Of a stretch of 43,060 nucleotides of DNA, positions 32,910-43,060 are shown one piece after another. The notes beneath the pieces were generated by a model. The model searched no databases and had not been told where the DNA came from. It saw only the letters and a program-made list of their open reading frames with translations. The translations under genes were made by a program, and so were the position numbers. The stretch comes from Verrucomicrobiota bacterium (GTDB lineage: Bacteria; Verrucomicrobiota; Verrucomicrobiia; CAIQCK01): the NCBI GenBank assembly GCA_016219905.1, contig JACRKA010000237.1:1-43060 (forward strand), in the 5' to 3' direction. Position 1 is the stretch's first letter. The number at the start of each line of letters is the position of its first letter.

Positions 32910-35483
32910 CTACTTCTTTTCTTCCGGCGGCGGTGTTTGCGCAGCCAGTGGCAGGGCCGGCTGGCCGCTCTCGGCAGCGGCTTCCTGCGACTCGGTGATG
33001 ACGCGGGCGATGGCGACGAGCTTGTCGCCGGAGCCGGGGTTGATGAGACGCACGCCCTGCGTGTTCCGGCCGCTGGTGCGCACGTCCTTCACGCGGCAAC
33101 GGACGGTCTGGCCGCCGGCGGTGGTGAGCATGATCTCGTCGGTGTCGGTGACGCTGAGCGCGCCGACGACGCGGCCGGTCTTCTCGCTGGTGGCCATCGT
33201 GATGATGCCTTTGCCGCCGCGCGACTGGCGGCGGTATTCCTCGAACTCGGTGCGCTTGCCGATGCCGTTCTCACCGGCGACGAGCAGCGTGGCCTGCGGG
33301 TCCACGATTTCGATGGCGACTAGGAGGTCGTCCTTGTCCAAGTCCATGCCCCAGACGCCGGTGGCGGTGCGGCCCATGTCGCGGGCCTCTTCCTCGTGGA
33401 AACGGATGGACTGGCCGGTGCGCGAGACGAGCACGATCTCGCTGTTGCCGTTGGTCAGCTTGACGCCGATGAGGCGGTCGTCCTTCTCGATGTTGACGCC
33501 TTGGATGCCGCCGCGGCGGACGTTGCTGAACTCGCTGAGGTTGGTCTTCTTGATGATGCCGTTTTGCGTGGCGAACAGCAGGTGAAGCTGGTCGCTGAAG
33601 TCCTGGATGCGGATCATCGCGGCGATCTTCTCACCCTCGCGGAGAGCCAGCAGGTTGGCGATGGACTTGCCGCGGGCGGCGCGGCCCGCCTCGGGGATGT
33701 CATAGACCTTCTCGCAATAGACGCGCCCGTTCTCGGTGGAGAACATGATGAAGTCGTGCGTGCTGGCCGTGAACAGGTGCTCGACGAAATCGGTGTCGTC
33801 CTTGGTGTCCTGCCCGCTCACGCCCTTGCCGCCGCGGCGCTGGGCGCGGTAGGCGGAGACGGCGGTGCGCTTGATGTAACCGCTATGGGTGATGGTGATT
33901 ATGGCCGGCTCGTTGGCGATGAGGTCCTCGATCTTGATCTCGCCTTCCTCGGGCACGATGTCGGTCAGGCGCGTGTCGCCAAACTTCTCCTTCAACTCCT
34001 TCAGTTCCTTTTTGACGATGCCCCAGATTTTCGCCTCGCTGGCGAGCACGCCGGTCAACTCGCCGATCCGGGCGATGATCTCCTTGTATTCCTTGGTGAC
34101 CTTGTCGCGTTCGAGGCCGGTGAGTTGGTAGAGGCGCAGGTCGAGGATCTGGTCCACCTGTTTTTCGCTGAACTCGTAACGGCCGCTGACGAGCCGCGCT
34201 TCGCTGCGGATGTGCAGGCCGAAGTGCTGGACCTGTGCCTTGGTCCACGAGAACGACATGAGTTTGATCTTCGCCTCCTCGCGCGTGCGGGATTCGCGGA
34301 TGATGCGGATGAACTCGTCGAGGTTGGCGAGCGCGATGAGGTAGGCGTCGAGGATCTCGGCGCGGGCCTCGGCGGCGCGCAGTTCGAACTGGGTGCGGCG
34401 GATGACGACTTCGCGGCGGTGCTCGGTGTGGCAGGCCAGGAGTTGTTTGATGTCGAGCGTGCGCGGCCGGCCGTGGTCAATCGCGAGCAGATTGATGCCG
34501 ATGGTGGTTTCGAGCGAGGTGTGCTTGAAAAGGTTGCTGAGGATGACCTTCGGGATGGCGCCGCGTTTCAGTTCGATGACGAGGCGGACGCCGTCCTTGT
34601 TGGTCTCGTTGCGGATGTCGGAGATGCCCTCGATCCGCTTGTCGTTGACGAGCGAGGCGACCTGGGTCTCGACGGTGGACGGCGCGACGTTGAACGGCAT
34701 CTGGGTGATGATGATCTGGTCTTTGCCGCCGGATTCCTCAACACCGGCGCGCCCGCGGAGTTTGATCGTGCCGCGGCCGGTCTTGTAGGCATCGAGGATG
34801 GGGCCTTTGCCGCAGATCATGCCGCCCGTGGGAAAATCGGGGCCGGTGATTATTTTGCAGATGGCCTCGACTTCGCACTCTGGGTTGTCAATCAGGTGGA
34901 TGCACGCGTCCACGACCTCGCTGAGGTTGTGGGGCGGGATGCTCGTGGCCATGCCGACGGCGATGCCGGTGGAGCCGTTGCAGATGAGATTCGGGAAGCC
35001 GGCGGCGAGCACTTTCGGCTCGCGGCGCGTCTCGTCGTAGTTGGGCTGGAAATCAACCGTGTCCTTGTCGAGGTCGGCGAGCATCAACATGCCGATGGGC
35101 GACAGCCGGGCCTCGGTGTAACGCATCGCGGCGGGATCGTCGCCATCAATCGAGCCGAAGTTTCCCTGGCCGTCAATGAGCGGATAGCGCAGGGCGAAGT
35201 CCTGCGCCATGTGGACGAGGGTGGGGTAGATGACCTGTTCGCCGTGCGGGTGATAGTTGCCCGAGGTGTCGCCGGCGATCTTGGCGCATTTGCGGTGCGG
35301 GCGGTTCGGCGCGAGGCCCAGCTCGTGCATCGCGAAGAGGATGCGGCGCTGGGAGGGCTTCAAGCCGTCGCGGGCGTCGGGCAGCGCGCGCGAGATGATG
35401 ACGCTCATCGAGTAATCAATGAACGACTTCTGCATCTCGTCGGCGATGTTGATGGGGCTTATTTTTTCGCCTTGGGCATACAT
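32910..35483 (-). CDS. gyrA: DNA gyrase subunit A
   Basis: 857 residues from ATG at 35481-35483; an extension to 35534 is possible but lacks the conserved start. The subunit cuts and rejoins DNA during supercoiling. With this start the catalytic Tyr is Y122 (RYTEARLS), as in E. coli. The GyrA box QRRGGKG at about 548-554 and six C-terminal blades (DRLIGVKLTNGNSEIVLVS-type) identify gyrase rather than topoisomerase IV. The quinolone region reads HPHGEQVIYPTLVHM, with Gln83 and Pro87 in place of the Ser and Asp that anchor fluoroquinolones in E. coli. It lies 66 bases after gyrB. Confidence 0.97.
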   Translation of the reverse strand: MYAQGEKISPINIADEMQKSFIDYSMSVIISRALPDARDGLKPSQRRILFAMHELGLAPNRPHRKCAKIAGDTSGNYHPHGEQVIYPTLVHMAQDFALRYPLIDGQGNFGSIDGDDPAAMRYTEARLSPIGMLMLADLDKDTVDFQPNYDETRREPKVLAAGFPNLICNGSTGIAVGMATSIPPHNLSEVVDACIHLIDNPECEVEAICKIITGPDFPTGGMICGKGPILDAYKTGRGTIKLRGRAGVEESGGKDQIIITQMPFNVAPSTVETQVASLVNDKRIEGISDIRNETNKDGVRLVIELKRGAIPKVILSNLFKHTSLETTIGINLLAIDHGRPRTLDIKQLLACHTEHRREVVIRRTQFELRAAEARAEILDAYLIALANLDEFIRIIRESRTREEAKIKLMSFSWTKAQVQHFGLHIRSEARLVSGRYEFSEKQVDQILDLRLYQLTGLERDKVTKEYKEIIARIGELTGVLASEAKIWGIVKKELKELKEKFGDTRLTDIVPEEGEIKIEDLIANEPAIITITHSGYIKRTAVSAYRAQRRGGKGVSGQDTKDDTDFVEHLFTASTHDFIMFSTENGRVYCEKVYDIPEAGRAARGKSIANLLALREGEKIAAMIRIQDFSDQLHLLFATQNGIIKKTNLSEFSNVRRGGIQGVNIEKDDRLIGVKLTNGNSEIVLVSRTGQSIRFHEEEARDMGRTATGVWGMDLDKDDLLVAIEIVDPQATLLVAGENGIGKRTEFEEYRRQSRGGKGIITMATSEKTGRVVGALSVTDTDEIMLTTAGGQTVRCRVKDVRTSGRNTQGVRLINPGSGDKLVAIARVITESQEAAAESGQPALPLAAQTPPPEEKK

Positions 35484-35549
35484 GACTGGAAGAAGCGGCT
35501 GGTTCCCGGTGGGGTTGAGGCGTGATTGGCGCAAGGGTGGTGGGCCGGC

Positions 35550-38309
<2,760 letters not shown>

Positions 38310-38324
38310 ATTGAAAATGGTTGC

Positions 38325-38744
38325 ATGAAACTGTTCATAAAGACCGATTACGCCTGCCGTGCCGTGGAACTCATGGCGCGGGAATATGGCCGTGGCGAGA
38401 CGCTGCACCTGGACCGTCTTGCGCGGCTCCAATCCATTCCCGAAGGCTACTTGGTCCAGATTCTCACGGCGATGAAGGTCGCCGGCCTCGTGAAGAGCAA
38501 GCGCGGCAAGGACGGCGGCTATTGCCTGGCGCGACCGCCGGCGCAGATCACGTTCGGCGATGTGGTGCGCGCGATTCAAGGGGAAGTGATCGAGATTCCG
38601 AGCTTGGCGGATCCGAAGTGCCCGAGGGAACTGAAGAATGTGTGGGCGCAGATCCAGCGTGTTGCAGAGAAGGTCGCGGACGAGGTGAATTTTGAAGACC
38701 TCGCGGCGGCAACCGAGCCGAACCGGCGGATGTTCTATATATGA
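38325..38744 (+). CDS. Rrf2-family transcriptional regulator (CymR-like)
   Basis: 139 residues from ATG 38325. The winged helix matches Rrf2 proteins: MKLFIKTDYACRAVELMARE, then RLARLQSIPEGYLVQILTAM (recognition region) and VKSKRGKDGGYCLARPP (wing), then ITFGDVVRAIQG. IscR-type regulators carry three Cys for an Fe-S cluster after the wing; here only C99 (DPKCPREL) lies in that region, so a cluster is unlikely and the protein resembles the cysteine-metabolism regulator CymR. It overlaps the CysH-family gene as ATGA and so is produced with the sulfate-assimilation enzymes it probably controls. Two palindromes sit in its own promoter. Confidence 0.9.
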   Translation: MKLFIKTDYACRAVELMAREYGRGETLHLDRLARLQSIPEGYLVQILTAMKVAGLVKSKRGKDGGYCLARPPAQITFGDVVRAIQGEVIEIPSLADPKCPRELKNVWAQIQRVAEKVADEVNFEDLAAATEPNRRMFYI

Positions 38745-39397
38745 ATCCCGACGACATCAGACGTTGGAACGCAGAACTGCGCGACAAACCGCCGTTGGAG
38801 ATTGTCCGATGGGCCATTGGGCACGCGAAGGGGCGGGCCATCGTCTCGACAAACTTCCGTCCATACGAGGCGGTGGTCTTGCATCTCAGCGTCAGTGTGC
38901 AGCCCGACATCCCGGTGTTGTGGGTGGACCACGGCTACAATCGTCCCGCGACTTACCGGCACGCCGAGGAGTTGAAGCGGCTGTTGAAGCTGAACCTCAA
39001 GCCCTATCTGCCCAAGATCAGCGCATCGCATCGCGACGCGATTCATGGGCCCATCCCGACGACCGAGGACGAGGCTGGGTTGAAACAGTTCAGCGCGGTG
39101 ATGAAACTGGAGCCGTTCCAACGCGGCATGAAAGAGCTTGCCCCGACGGTCTGGATCACGGCACTCCGCAAGGTGCAAAATCCCAACCGTGCCGGCCTCG
39201 ATATCGTTACCGAGGACGCGAACTTCGGCGCGATGAAGGTCAGTCCCGTGTTTTACTGGACTGATGCGGACATGGAGGCTTACTTGCGCGAACACAATCT
39301 GCCGAACGAGTGGGACTACTTTGACCCCGCCAAGGCCGACGAGAAACGCGAGTGCGGCCTTCACGCGGCGTGGGGCGGGCAAGCGATCAAGAGCTAG
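38741..39397 (+). CDS. cysH: CysH-family (phospho)adenylylsulfate reductase, variant
   Basis: 218 residues. The family reduces PAPS or APS to sulfite with thioredoxin or glutathione. The match to CysH is visible in PDIPVLWVDHGYNRPATYR (TDTGY region of E. coli), KLNLKPYLP, VWITALRK and the C-terminal RECGLH with the catalytic Cys205, the only Cys in the protein. The CC...CxxC Fe-S motif of APS reductases is absent, so a PAPS-type mechanism is expected. The PP-loop region reads STNFRPYEAVVLH instead of SSSFG, an unusual variant. The protein is shorter than E. coli CysH (244). Start ATGA overlaps the Rrf2 stop; cysD follows after 18 bases. No APS kinase (cysC) is in the window, leaving its substrate open. 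Confidence 0.82.
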   Translation: MNPDDIRRWNAELRDKPPLEIVRWAIGHAKGRAIVSTNFRPYEAVVLHLSVSVQPDIPVLWVDHGYNRPATYRHAEELKRLLKLNLKPYLPKISASHRDAIHGPIPTTEDEAGLKQFSAVMKLEPFQRGMKELAPTVWITALRKVQNPNRAGLDIVTEDANFGAMKVSPVFYWTDADMEAYLREHNLPNEWDYFDPAKADEKRECGLHAAWGGQAIKS

Positions 39398-39415
39398 GTT
39401 CCCAAGGCGGAGCAG

Positions 39416-40318
39416 ATGAACAACTACCATCTCGACCATCTTCAGTATCTCGAAACCGAGGCGATCCACATCATGCGGGAGGTTGCAGCGGAGTTCGAGC
39501 GGCCGGTGTTGTTGTTCTCCGGCGGCAAGGACTCGATCTGCATGCTGCGTCTCGCGGAAAAAGCGTTCCGGCCGTCGGACATCCCGATGCCGTTGTTGAA
39601 CGTGGACACCGGCCACCATTTCCCTGAGCTTAACGACTTCCGCGACCGACGTGCGCAGCAGCTTGGCGCGAAGTTGATTGTCCGGAAAGTGGAGGATGCC
39701 ATCGCTGCCGGCATCGCCGTGCCCGCGCCGGGCGAGATCAGCCGCAATCGGCTCCAGATTCCCACGCTGCTCGCGGCGGTCGAGGAGTTCCGCTTCGATT
39801 GCGCCATCGGCGGCGCGCGGCGTGACGAGGAAAAGGCTCGCGCCAAGGAACGCTTCTTCAGCTTCCGCGACGCCTTTGGCCAGTGGGACCCGAAGAACCA
39901 GCGCCCGGAAATCTGGAACCTCTACAATGCCCGCGTGAATCCCGGCGAGCACATGCGCATTTTCCCTCTCTCCAACTGGACCGAGATGGACGTGTGGGAA
40001 TACATCAAGCGCGAGGAGTTGGAGGTGCCGACGATTTACTTCAGCCATCCGCGCAAGTGCGTCCGGCGTCATGGCCAGTGGCTGCCCGTGACCGACCTGA
40101 TGCCGCCGAAGCCACGCGAAGAGGTCGGCGACCTCATCGTCCGCGTCCGCACCATCGGCGACATCATCAGCACTGGCATGGTGGAGAGCCGCGCCGACAG
40201 CGTGGACGACATTCTTGCCGAGATCGCCGCCGCGCGCGTGACCGAGCGCGGTTCGCGCGCCGACGACAAGGCCTCCGAGGCGGCGATGGAAGACCGCAAG
40301 AAGGCCGGATACTTTTGA
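39416..40318 (+). CDS. cysD: Sulfate adenylyltransferase subunit 2 (ATP sulfurylase small subunit)
   Basis: 300 residues, full length. With CysN it activates sulfate to adenylylsulfate. The PP-loop SGGKDS is at 35-40; other hallmarks are LLNVDTGHHFPEL, FDCAIGGARRDEEKARAKER, RIFPLSNWTEMDVW, and FSHPRKCVRRHGQW. ATG 39416 follows GGCGGAG (39407-39413). It stands 18 bases after the CysH-family gene and 17 before cysN. The order H-D-N is a standard assimilatory set and sits under the Rrf2 regulator; sulfite reductase genes are not in the window. Confidence 0.96.
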   Translation: MNNYHLDHLQYLETEAIHIMREVAAEFERPVLLFSGGKDSICMLRLAEKAFRPSDIPMPLLNVDTGHHFPELNDFRDRRAQQLGAKLIVRKVEDAIAAGIAVPAPGEISRNRLQIPTLLAAVEEFRFDCAIGGARRDEEKARAKERFFSFRDAFGQWDPKNQRPEIWNLYNARVNPGEHMRIFPLSNWTEMDVWEYIKREELEVPTIYFSHPRKCVRRHGQWLPVTDLMPPKPREEVGDLIVRVRTIGDIISTGMVESRADSVDDILAEIAAARVTERGSRADDKASEAAMEDRKKAGYF

Positions 40319-40335
40319 TTTCAACAGACGCACCC

Positions 40336-41658
40336 ATGTCACCGCACACGCATCATCCGATAGACATCCTCCGGTTCAACACCTGCGGCTCGGTGGACGA
40401 CGGCAAGTCCACGCTCATCGGCCGGCTGCTCTACGACTCCAAGTCGTTGATGGAGGACCAGCTCGACGCGCTGGAGCGTTCCGCCGACATCACGGGTGGC
40501 GGGCAGATCAACCTCGCCAACCTCACCGATGGCCTCCGCGCCGAGCGCGAGCAGGGGATCACGATTGACGTCGCTTACCGCTACTTCGCCACGCCGAAGC
40601 GCAAGTTCATCGTGGCCGACACGCCGGGCCACGTCCAATACACCCGCAACATGGTCACCGGCGCCTCGACCGCGAACCTCTCGATTGTGCTCGTGGACGC
40701 GCGATTGGGGGTCATCGAGCAGAGCCGCCGGCACACCTACATCGCCGCGTTGCTGGGCATTCCGCACTTGATCATTGCGGTCAACAAAATGGATCTCGTG
40801 GGCTGGAGCGAGGAACGTTTTCGCGAGATCCGCGACGAATTCGAGTCGTTCCTGCCGCGGCTCGACGTGCTCCGCGACATCAAGTTCATTCCGATCAGCG
40901 CGCTCAACGGCGACAACGTCGTGACGCCGTCGCCGCACACGCCGTGGTATGAGGGGCCGACGTTGCTGGGCCATCTGGAGAACGTCCACATTGCCAGCGA
41001 CTGGAACATGCACGCGTTCCGGTTCCCGGTGCAGTGGGTGAACCGTCCGAACAATCCGACCGACCCGGCGCTGCACGATTTCCGCGGCCTCAGCGGCCAG
41101 ATTGCGGGCGGCATCGTCCGCGTCGGCCAGCCGGTGCTGACGCTGCGGAGCGGGCTGAAAACCAGCGTGAAGGAAATCTGGACGTATGACGGCCCGTTGA
41201 AGGAGGCGTTCTGCCCGCAGTCGGTGACGCTCGTGCTAGGCGACGACGTGGACATCAGCCGCGGCGACATGTTGGTGGGCCTCGACCATCTGCCCGGCAT
41301 GGGGAGCGACCTGCGCGCGAATGTCTGCTGGATGCAGCAGCGGCCGTTGCAGCGCGGGAAGAAGTATTCTCTCAAGCACACGACGCAGACCGTGCAGGCC
41401 GTCGTCACGGGCATCGAGAGCCGGATGGACATCACCACCTACGAGCCGCAGCCTGAGCCGGCCGAACTGGCGCTCAACGACATCGGTGAAATCCGCCTGA
41501 AAACCGCCAAGCCGATCGTGTATGACGGTTACGAGCACAACCGCCTCACCGGCTCGTTCGTCCTGATCGAGCAGGGGACCAACCTCACCGCCGGCGCGGG
41601 CATGCTGTTGCCGCCGCTGGAGGCCGTGAAACCGGAATACAGCGACTTCGCCATCTGA
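40336..41658 (+). CDS. cysN: Sulfate adenylyltransferase subunit 1 (GTPase)
   Basis: 440 residues. CysN couples GTP hydrolysis to APS synthesis by CysD. The GTPase motifs are complete: GSVDDGKST (18-26), REQGITID (switch I, 71-78), DTPGH (95-99), and NKMD (150-153). EF-Tu-like beta barrels follow (GLSGQIAGGIVRVGQPV, TTQTVQAVVTGIESRMD). The protein ends after the second barrel, with no fused APS kinase (CysC), unlike many NodQ/CysNC proteins. ATG 40336 is used because it starts the conserved head; no strong ribosome binding site is seen and coupling to cysD 17 bases upstream is likely. Confidence 0.96.
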   Translation: MSPHTHHPIDILRFNTCGSVDDGKSTLIGRLLYDSKSLMEDQLDALERSADITGGGQINLANLTDGLRAEREQGITIDVAYRYFATPKRKFIVADTPGHVQYTRNMVTGASTANLSIVLVDARLGVIEQSRRHTYIAALLGIPHLIIAVNKMDLVGWSEERFREIRDEFESFLPRLDVLRDIKFIPISALNGDNVVTPSPHTPWYEGPTLLGHLENVHIASDWNMHAFRFPVQWVNRPNNPTDPALHDFRGLSGQIAGGIVRVGQPVLTLRSGLKTSVKEIWTYDGPLKEAFCPQSVTLVLGDDVDISRGDMLVGLDHLPGMGSDLRANVCWMQQRPLQRGKKYSLKHTTQTVQAVVTGIESRMDITTYEPQPEPAELALNDIGEIRLKTAKPIVYDGYEHNRLTGSFVLIEQGTNLTAGAGMLLPPLEAVKPEYSDFAI

Positions 41659-41678
41659 ACGAAGAAACGGGGGACCTC

Positions 41679-41999
41679 ATGACAACCACTGTGGCCGAAT
41701 ACTTCTGGCCGGGCCTGGCCGTCGCGGCGACGACCATCATCGAGTGCGCCTACATCCCGCAACTGCTGCGCCTGCTGCGGCTGAAAGAGGCTAACGCGAT
41801 CTCGCTGTTCTTCCCGATGCTCAGCGTGGCAGGCCGGCTCCTGGCCATCGGCTACATGGCGCACAAGGGCGAAAACATCTTCGCGGTGGGCATCTGCATC
41901 GGCGTGCTGCTGCGCGGCATGTTCCTGGCCCAGGTCGGCTACTACAAGTGGCGCCAGTGGTGGGCTCGGCGGCTGCGCGAGCAGACCGTGGAGATTTAG
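41679..41999 (+). CDS. Small three-span PQ-loop (SemiSWEET-like) membrane protein
   Basis: 106 residues from ATG 41679 behind GGGGGAC. Three hydrophobic spans are visible: about 11-30, 40-60 and 66-88, with AYIPQLLRLLRLKEANAISL carrying a PQ motif (P27-Q28) at the end of the first span. This size and layout fit SemiSWEET or PQ-loop family half-transporters, which dimerise. It follows cysN by 20 bases, so it belongs to the cys operon. The substrate is unknown; a sugar or a sulfur compound such as cystine (PQ-loop cystinosin is a relative) is conceivable. The PQ-loop call rests on short motifs, so another small membrane family is possible. Confidence 0.55.
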   Translation: MTTTVAEYFWPGLAVAATTIIECAYIPQLLRLLRLKEANAISLFFPMLSVAGRLLAIGYMAHKGENIFAVGICIGVLLRGMFLAQVGYYKWRQWWARRLREQTVEI

Positions 42000-42435
42000 C
42001 CCGCGCAGGTGGCCAGCCACAACAGGGCGCACGCGAGCGCCAGCCAGAACGGGTGCTCGATCGGCGGCAGGTGCTCGAGCGCAGGCAGTTGTTTCGCGGC
42101 GGTTCTCACGGCAGAACTTACGCCGCCCGCCCGCGCCGTCAAAGCCCGCGCTTCGTAGGCGACGACGTAAAGAGGCGAGAGTTTGGAGCGAGGATGCATC
42201 CGCCTTTGCATGAACCTGACGGATTCCTTGGCCTGGTTCGTGGCTGGGTTCTTCTCCATTGGCGGGGGAAAGGCGGCAGGGGGCTGCCGCAGTCCAAGAC
42301 GCTGTCGCATTGGAGACGCGCCTTTCAAGCACGCGCGAGCGTCTTGGACTGCGCCAGCCCTCTGGCGCTTTGGGGCGCAGACGAAACAGGTTCACGGTCT
42401 GGACGCGCCAACGCCGTGTTGGTGAAATACCCGCG
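42000..42435. other. Intergenic region with possible small minus-strand frame and repeat
   Basis: 436 bases between the PQ-loop gene and the ComEC-like gene. A minus-strand frame (41996-42328) ends in a membrane-like HPFWLALACALLWLATCAG after PALEHLPPIE, which resembles the C-terminal anchor of some larger protein; upstream of that the frame is not protein-like, so it may be a remnant. The dispersed palindrome at 42281-42360 occupies the rest. No promoter was identified. Confidence 0.4.
42281..42360. repeat. Long inverted repeat (GCAGTCCAAGACGCT family)
   Basis: Arms at 42281-42303 and 42338-42360 match at 22 of 23 bases; the inner 15 bases (GCAGTCCAAGACGCT / AGCGTCTTGGACTGC) are perfect, with a 34-base loop. 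Weaker pairing continues outwards (GGCAGGGG / CCTCTGGC). It looks like a dispersed intergenic palindrome, unrelated in sequence to the ones after the FAD gene. Confidence 0.7.
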
Positions 42436-43060
42436 TCACTCCTCCGTCCGTCGCTGCGTCTCGACACGGTAGGCTGCGCCGTCGGATTCGATGCGGACGT
42501 TGCCGTGAAGGCCGGTGACATAGACCTTCGAGCCGACCTTGGCATACACGCGCCGCGCGGTGCAGGTCTTGCCCCAACGCGCGAAGATGCTCGCCACCGT
42601 CACTTCGGGCCGCGTCGCCTCGGCGAACTCCGGTGCGGAATGCAGTCCGTGGCCGGGGGCGATGAGGACGTGGCACTTGAGCTTCTCCTTCGCCACCAGC
42701 GGCAACAGGTGCTTCACCTGGTCCTCCAACTCGATGTCGCCGCCGAGCAGGAAAACGATCTTGCCATGCGTGATGCGCAGGATGAGCGAGTTGGCGTTGA
42801 GCGCGTAGTGGGCGGCCGGGTCGTTCTTCGGCCGGCGTTCAGGGTGAAGCTCCGCGAAGAACTCCTTCGGCGGCGAGAGCACCTCCACGTCGAGGCGGTC
42901 GTCGAGTTGCAGCTTGTCGCCGGCGTGCGCCGCCTGATACGCGCCCTCGCGCTTCTGAAATCCTTCGCGCAGCTTTTCGTAGAGGCCAAGCTCCGAGGTG
43001 TAGTCCGCGTTGCTCCGGCCCGCGAACTTGTAGCCGGGGTCAATCAGCTTCTTGATCGGA
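42436..43060 (-). CDS. ComEC/Rec2-like metallo-beta-lactamase-fold protein, C-terminal part (5' end outside window)
   Basis: The minus frame is open to the right edge, giving about 208 residues; a GTG at 42888 is an internal codon, since the upstream part is also protein-like (KKLIDPGYKFAGRSNADYT, LYEKLREGFQKREGAYQ). The pattern matches the beta-lactamase-like domain of ComEC-type proteins: the L-I-DPGY strand, VEVLSPP, NANSLILRITHGKIVFLLGGD with metal-ligand Asp, APGHGLHSAPEF with metal-ligand His, and TRPEVTVAS. Such domains are hydrolases, possibly nucleases; free-standing secreted versions are common. The HxHxDH motif would lie upstream of the window. The C-terminus shows a short Lys/Arg-rich beta tail. 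No partner genes visible. Confidence 0.72.
   Translation of the reverse strand, partial: PIKKLIDPGYKFAGRSNADYTSELGLYEKLREGFQKREGAYQAAHAGDKLQLDDRLDVEVLSPPKEFFAELHPERRPKNDPAAHYALNANSLILRITHGKIVFLLGGDIELEDQVKHLLPLVAKEKLKCHVLIAPGHGLHSAPEFAEATRPEVTVASIFARWGKTCTARRVYAKVGSKVYVTGLHGNVRIESDGAAYRVETQRRTEE

Overview
The window is GC-rich chromosomal DNA from a bacterium that I place, with moderate confidence, in Verrucomicrobiota (Limisphaerales/Pedosphaerales-like). The reasons are a PEP-CTERM surface protein, a fused SecDF behind tgt-yajC, gyrase and ribosomal proteins of bacterial type, large secreted proteins with beta-propeller, DUF3604, F5/8C and LRR modules, two-domain FAD oxidoreductases, and several families of short intergenic repeats. 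No rRNA, tRNA, phage, transposase or CRISPR array was recognised.

Layout. Bases 1-9306 (+) carry secreted degradative or scavenging proteins: a GH123/DUF4091-like protein cut by the window edge, a propeller-DUF3604 protein, a decayed amidohydrolase, a 1276-residue double propeller protein, and a feruloyl-esterase/PHB-depolymerase-like hydrolase. A second secreted esterase (9334-10107, -) converges on them. A lone PEP-CTERM protein and rpmB follow (+). recJ (-) is bracketed at both ends by 7-bp tandem repeats, and a multi-span membrane protein (+) lies behind it. From 22942 leftwards (-) come a peptide/nickel-type ABC importer without ATPase genes (binding protein, two permeases), a small one-span protein, and the tgt-yajC-secDF secretion/tRNA cluster.

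Bases 23076-28977 (+) form a tightly coupled three-gene operon: an MFS sugar-acid-type transporter, a URO-D-superfamily protein with an H-x-C...C zinc site like that of corrinoid-dependent methyltransferases, and a 1151-residue exported protein with two FAD Rossmann folds and an embedded F5/8C domain. All junctions are ATGA overlaps. This is the best candidate for an undescribed catabolic system; I suggest, as inference, uptake plus demethylation plus oxidation of a methylated or methoxylated substrate. A REP-like palindrome cluster follows, then a lower-GC CsgG-like/LRR/ConA-like protein.

Bases 31259-38072 (-) are housekeeping genes: gyrB-gyrA-rlmN-archease. Divergent from gyrB is a sulfur-assimilation operon (+): an Rrf2/CymR-like regulator, a CysH-family reductase, cysD, cysN and a small PQ-loop membrane protein. 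The regulator promoter carries two perfect inverted repeats. The window ends in a palindromic repeat and an edge-cut ComEC-like metallo-beta-lactamase-fold protein (-).
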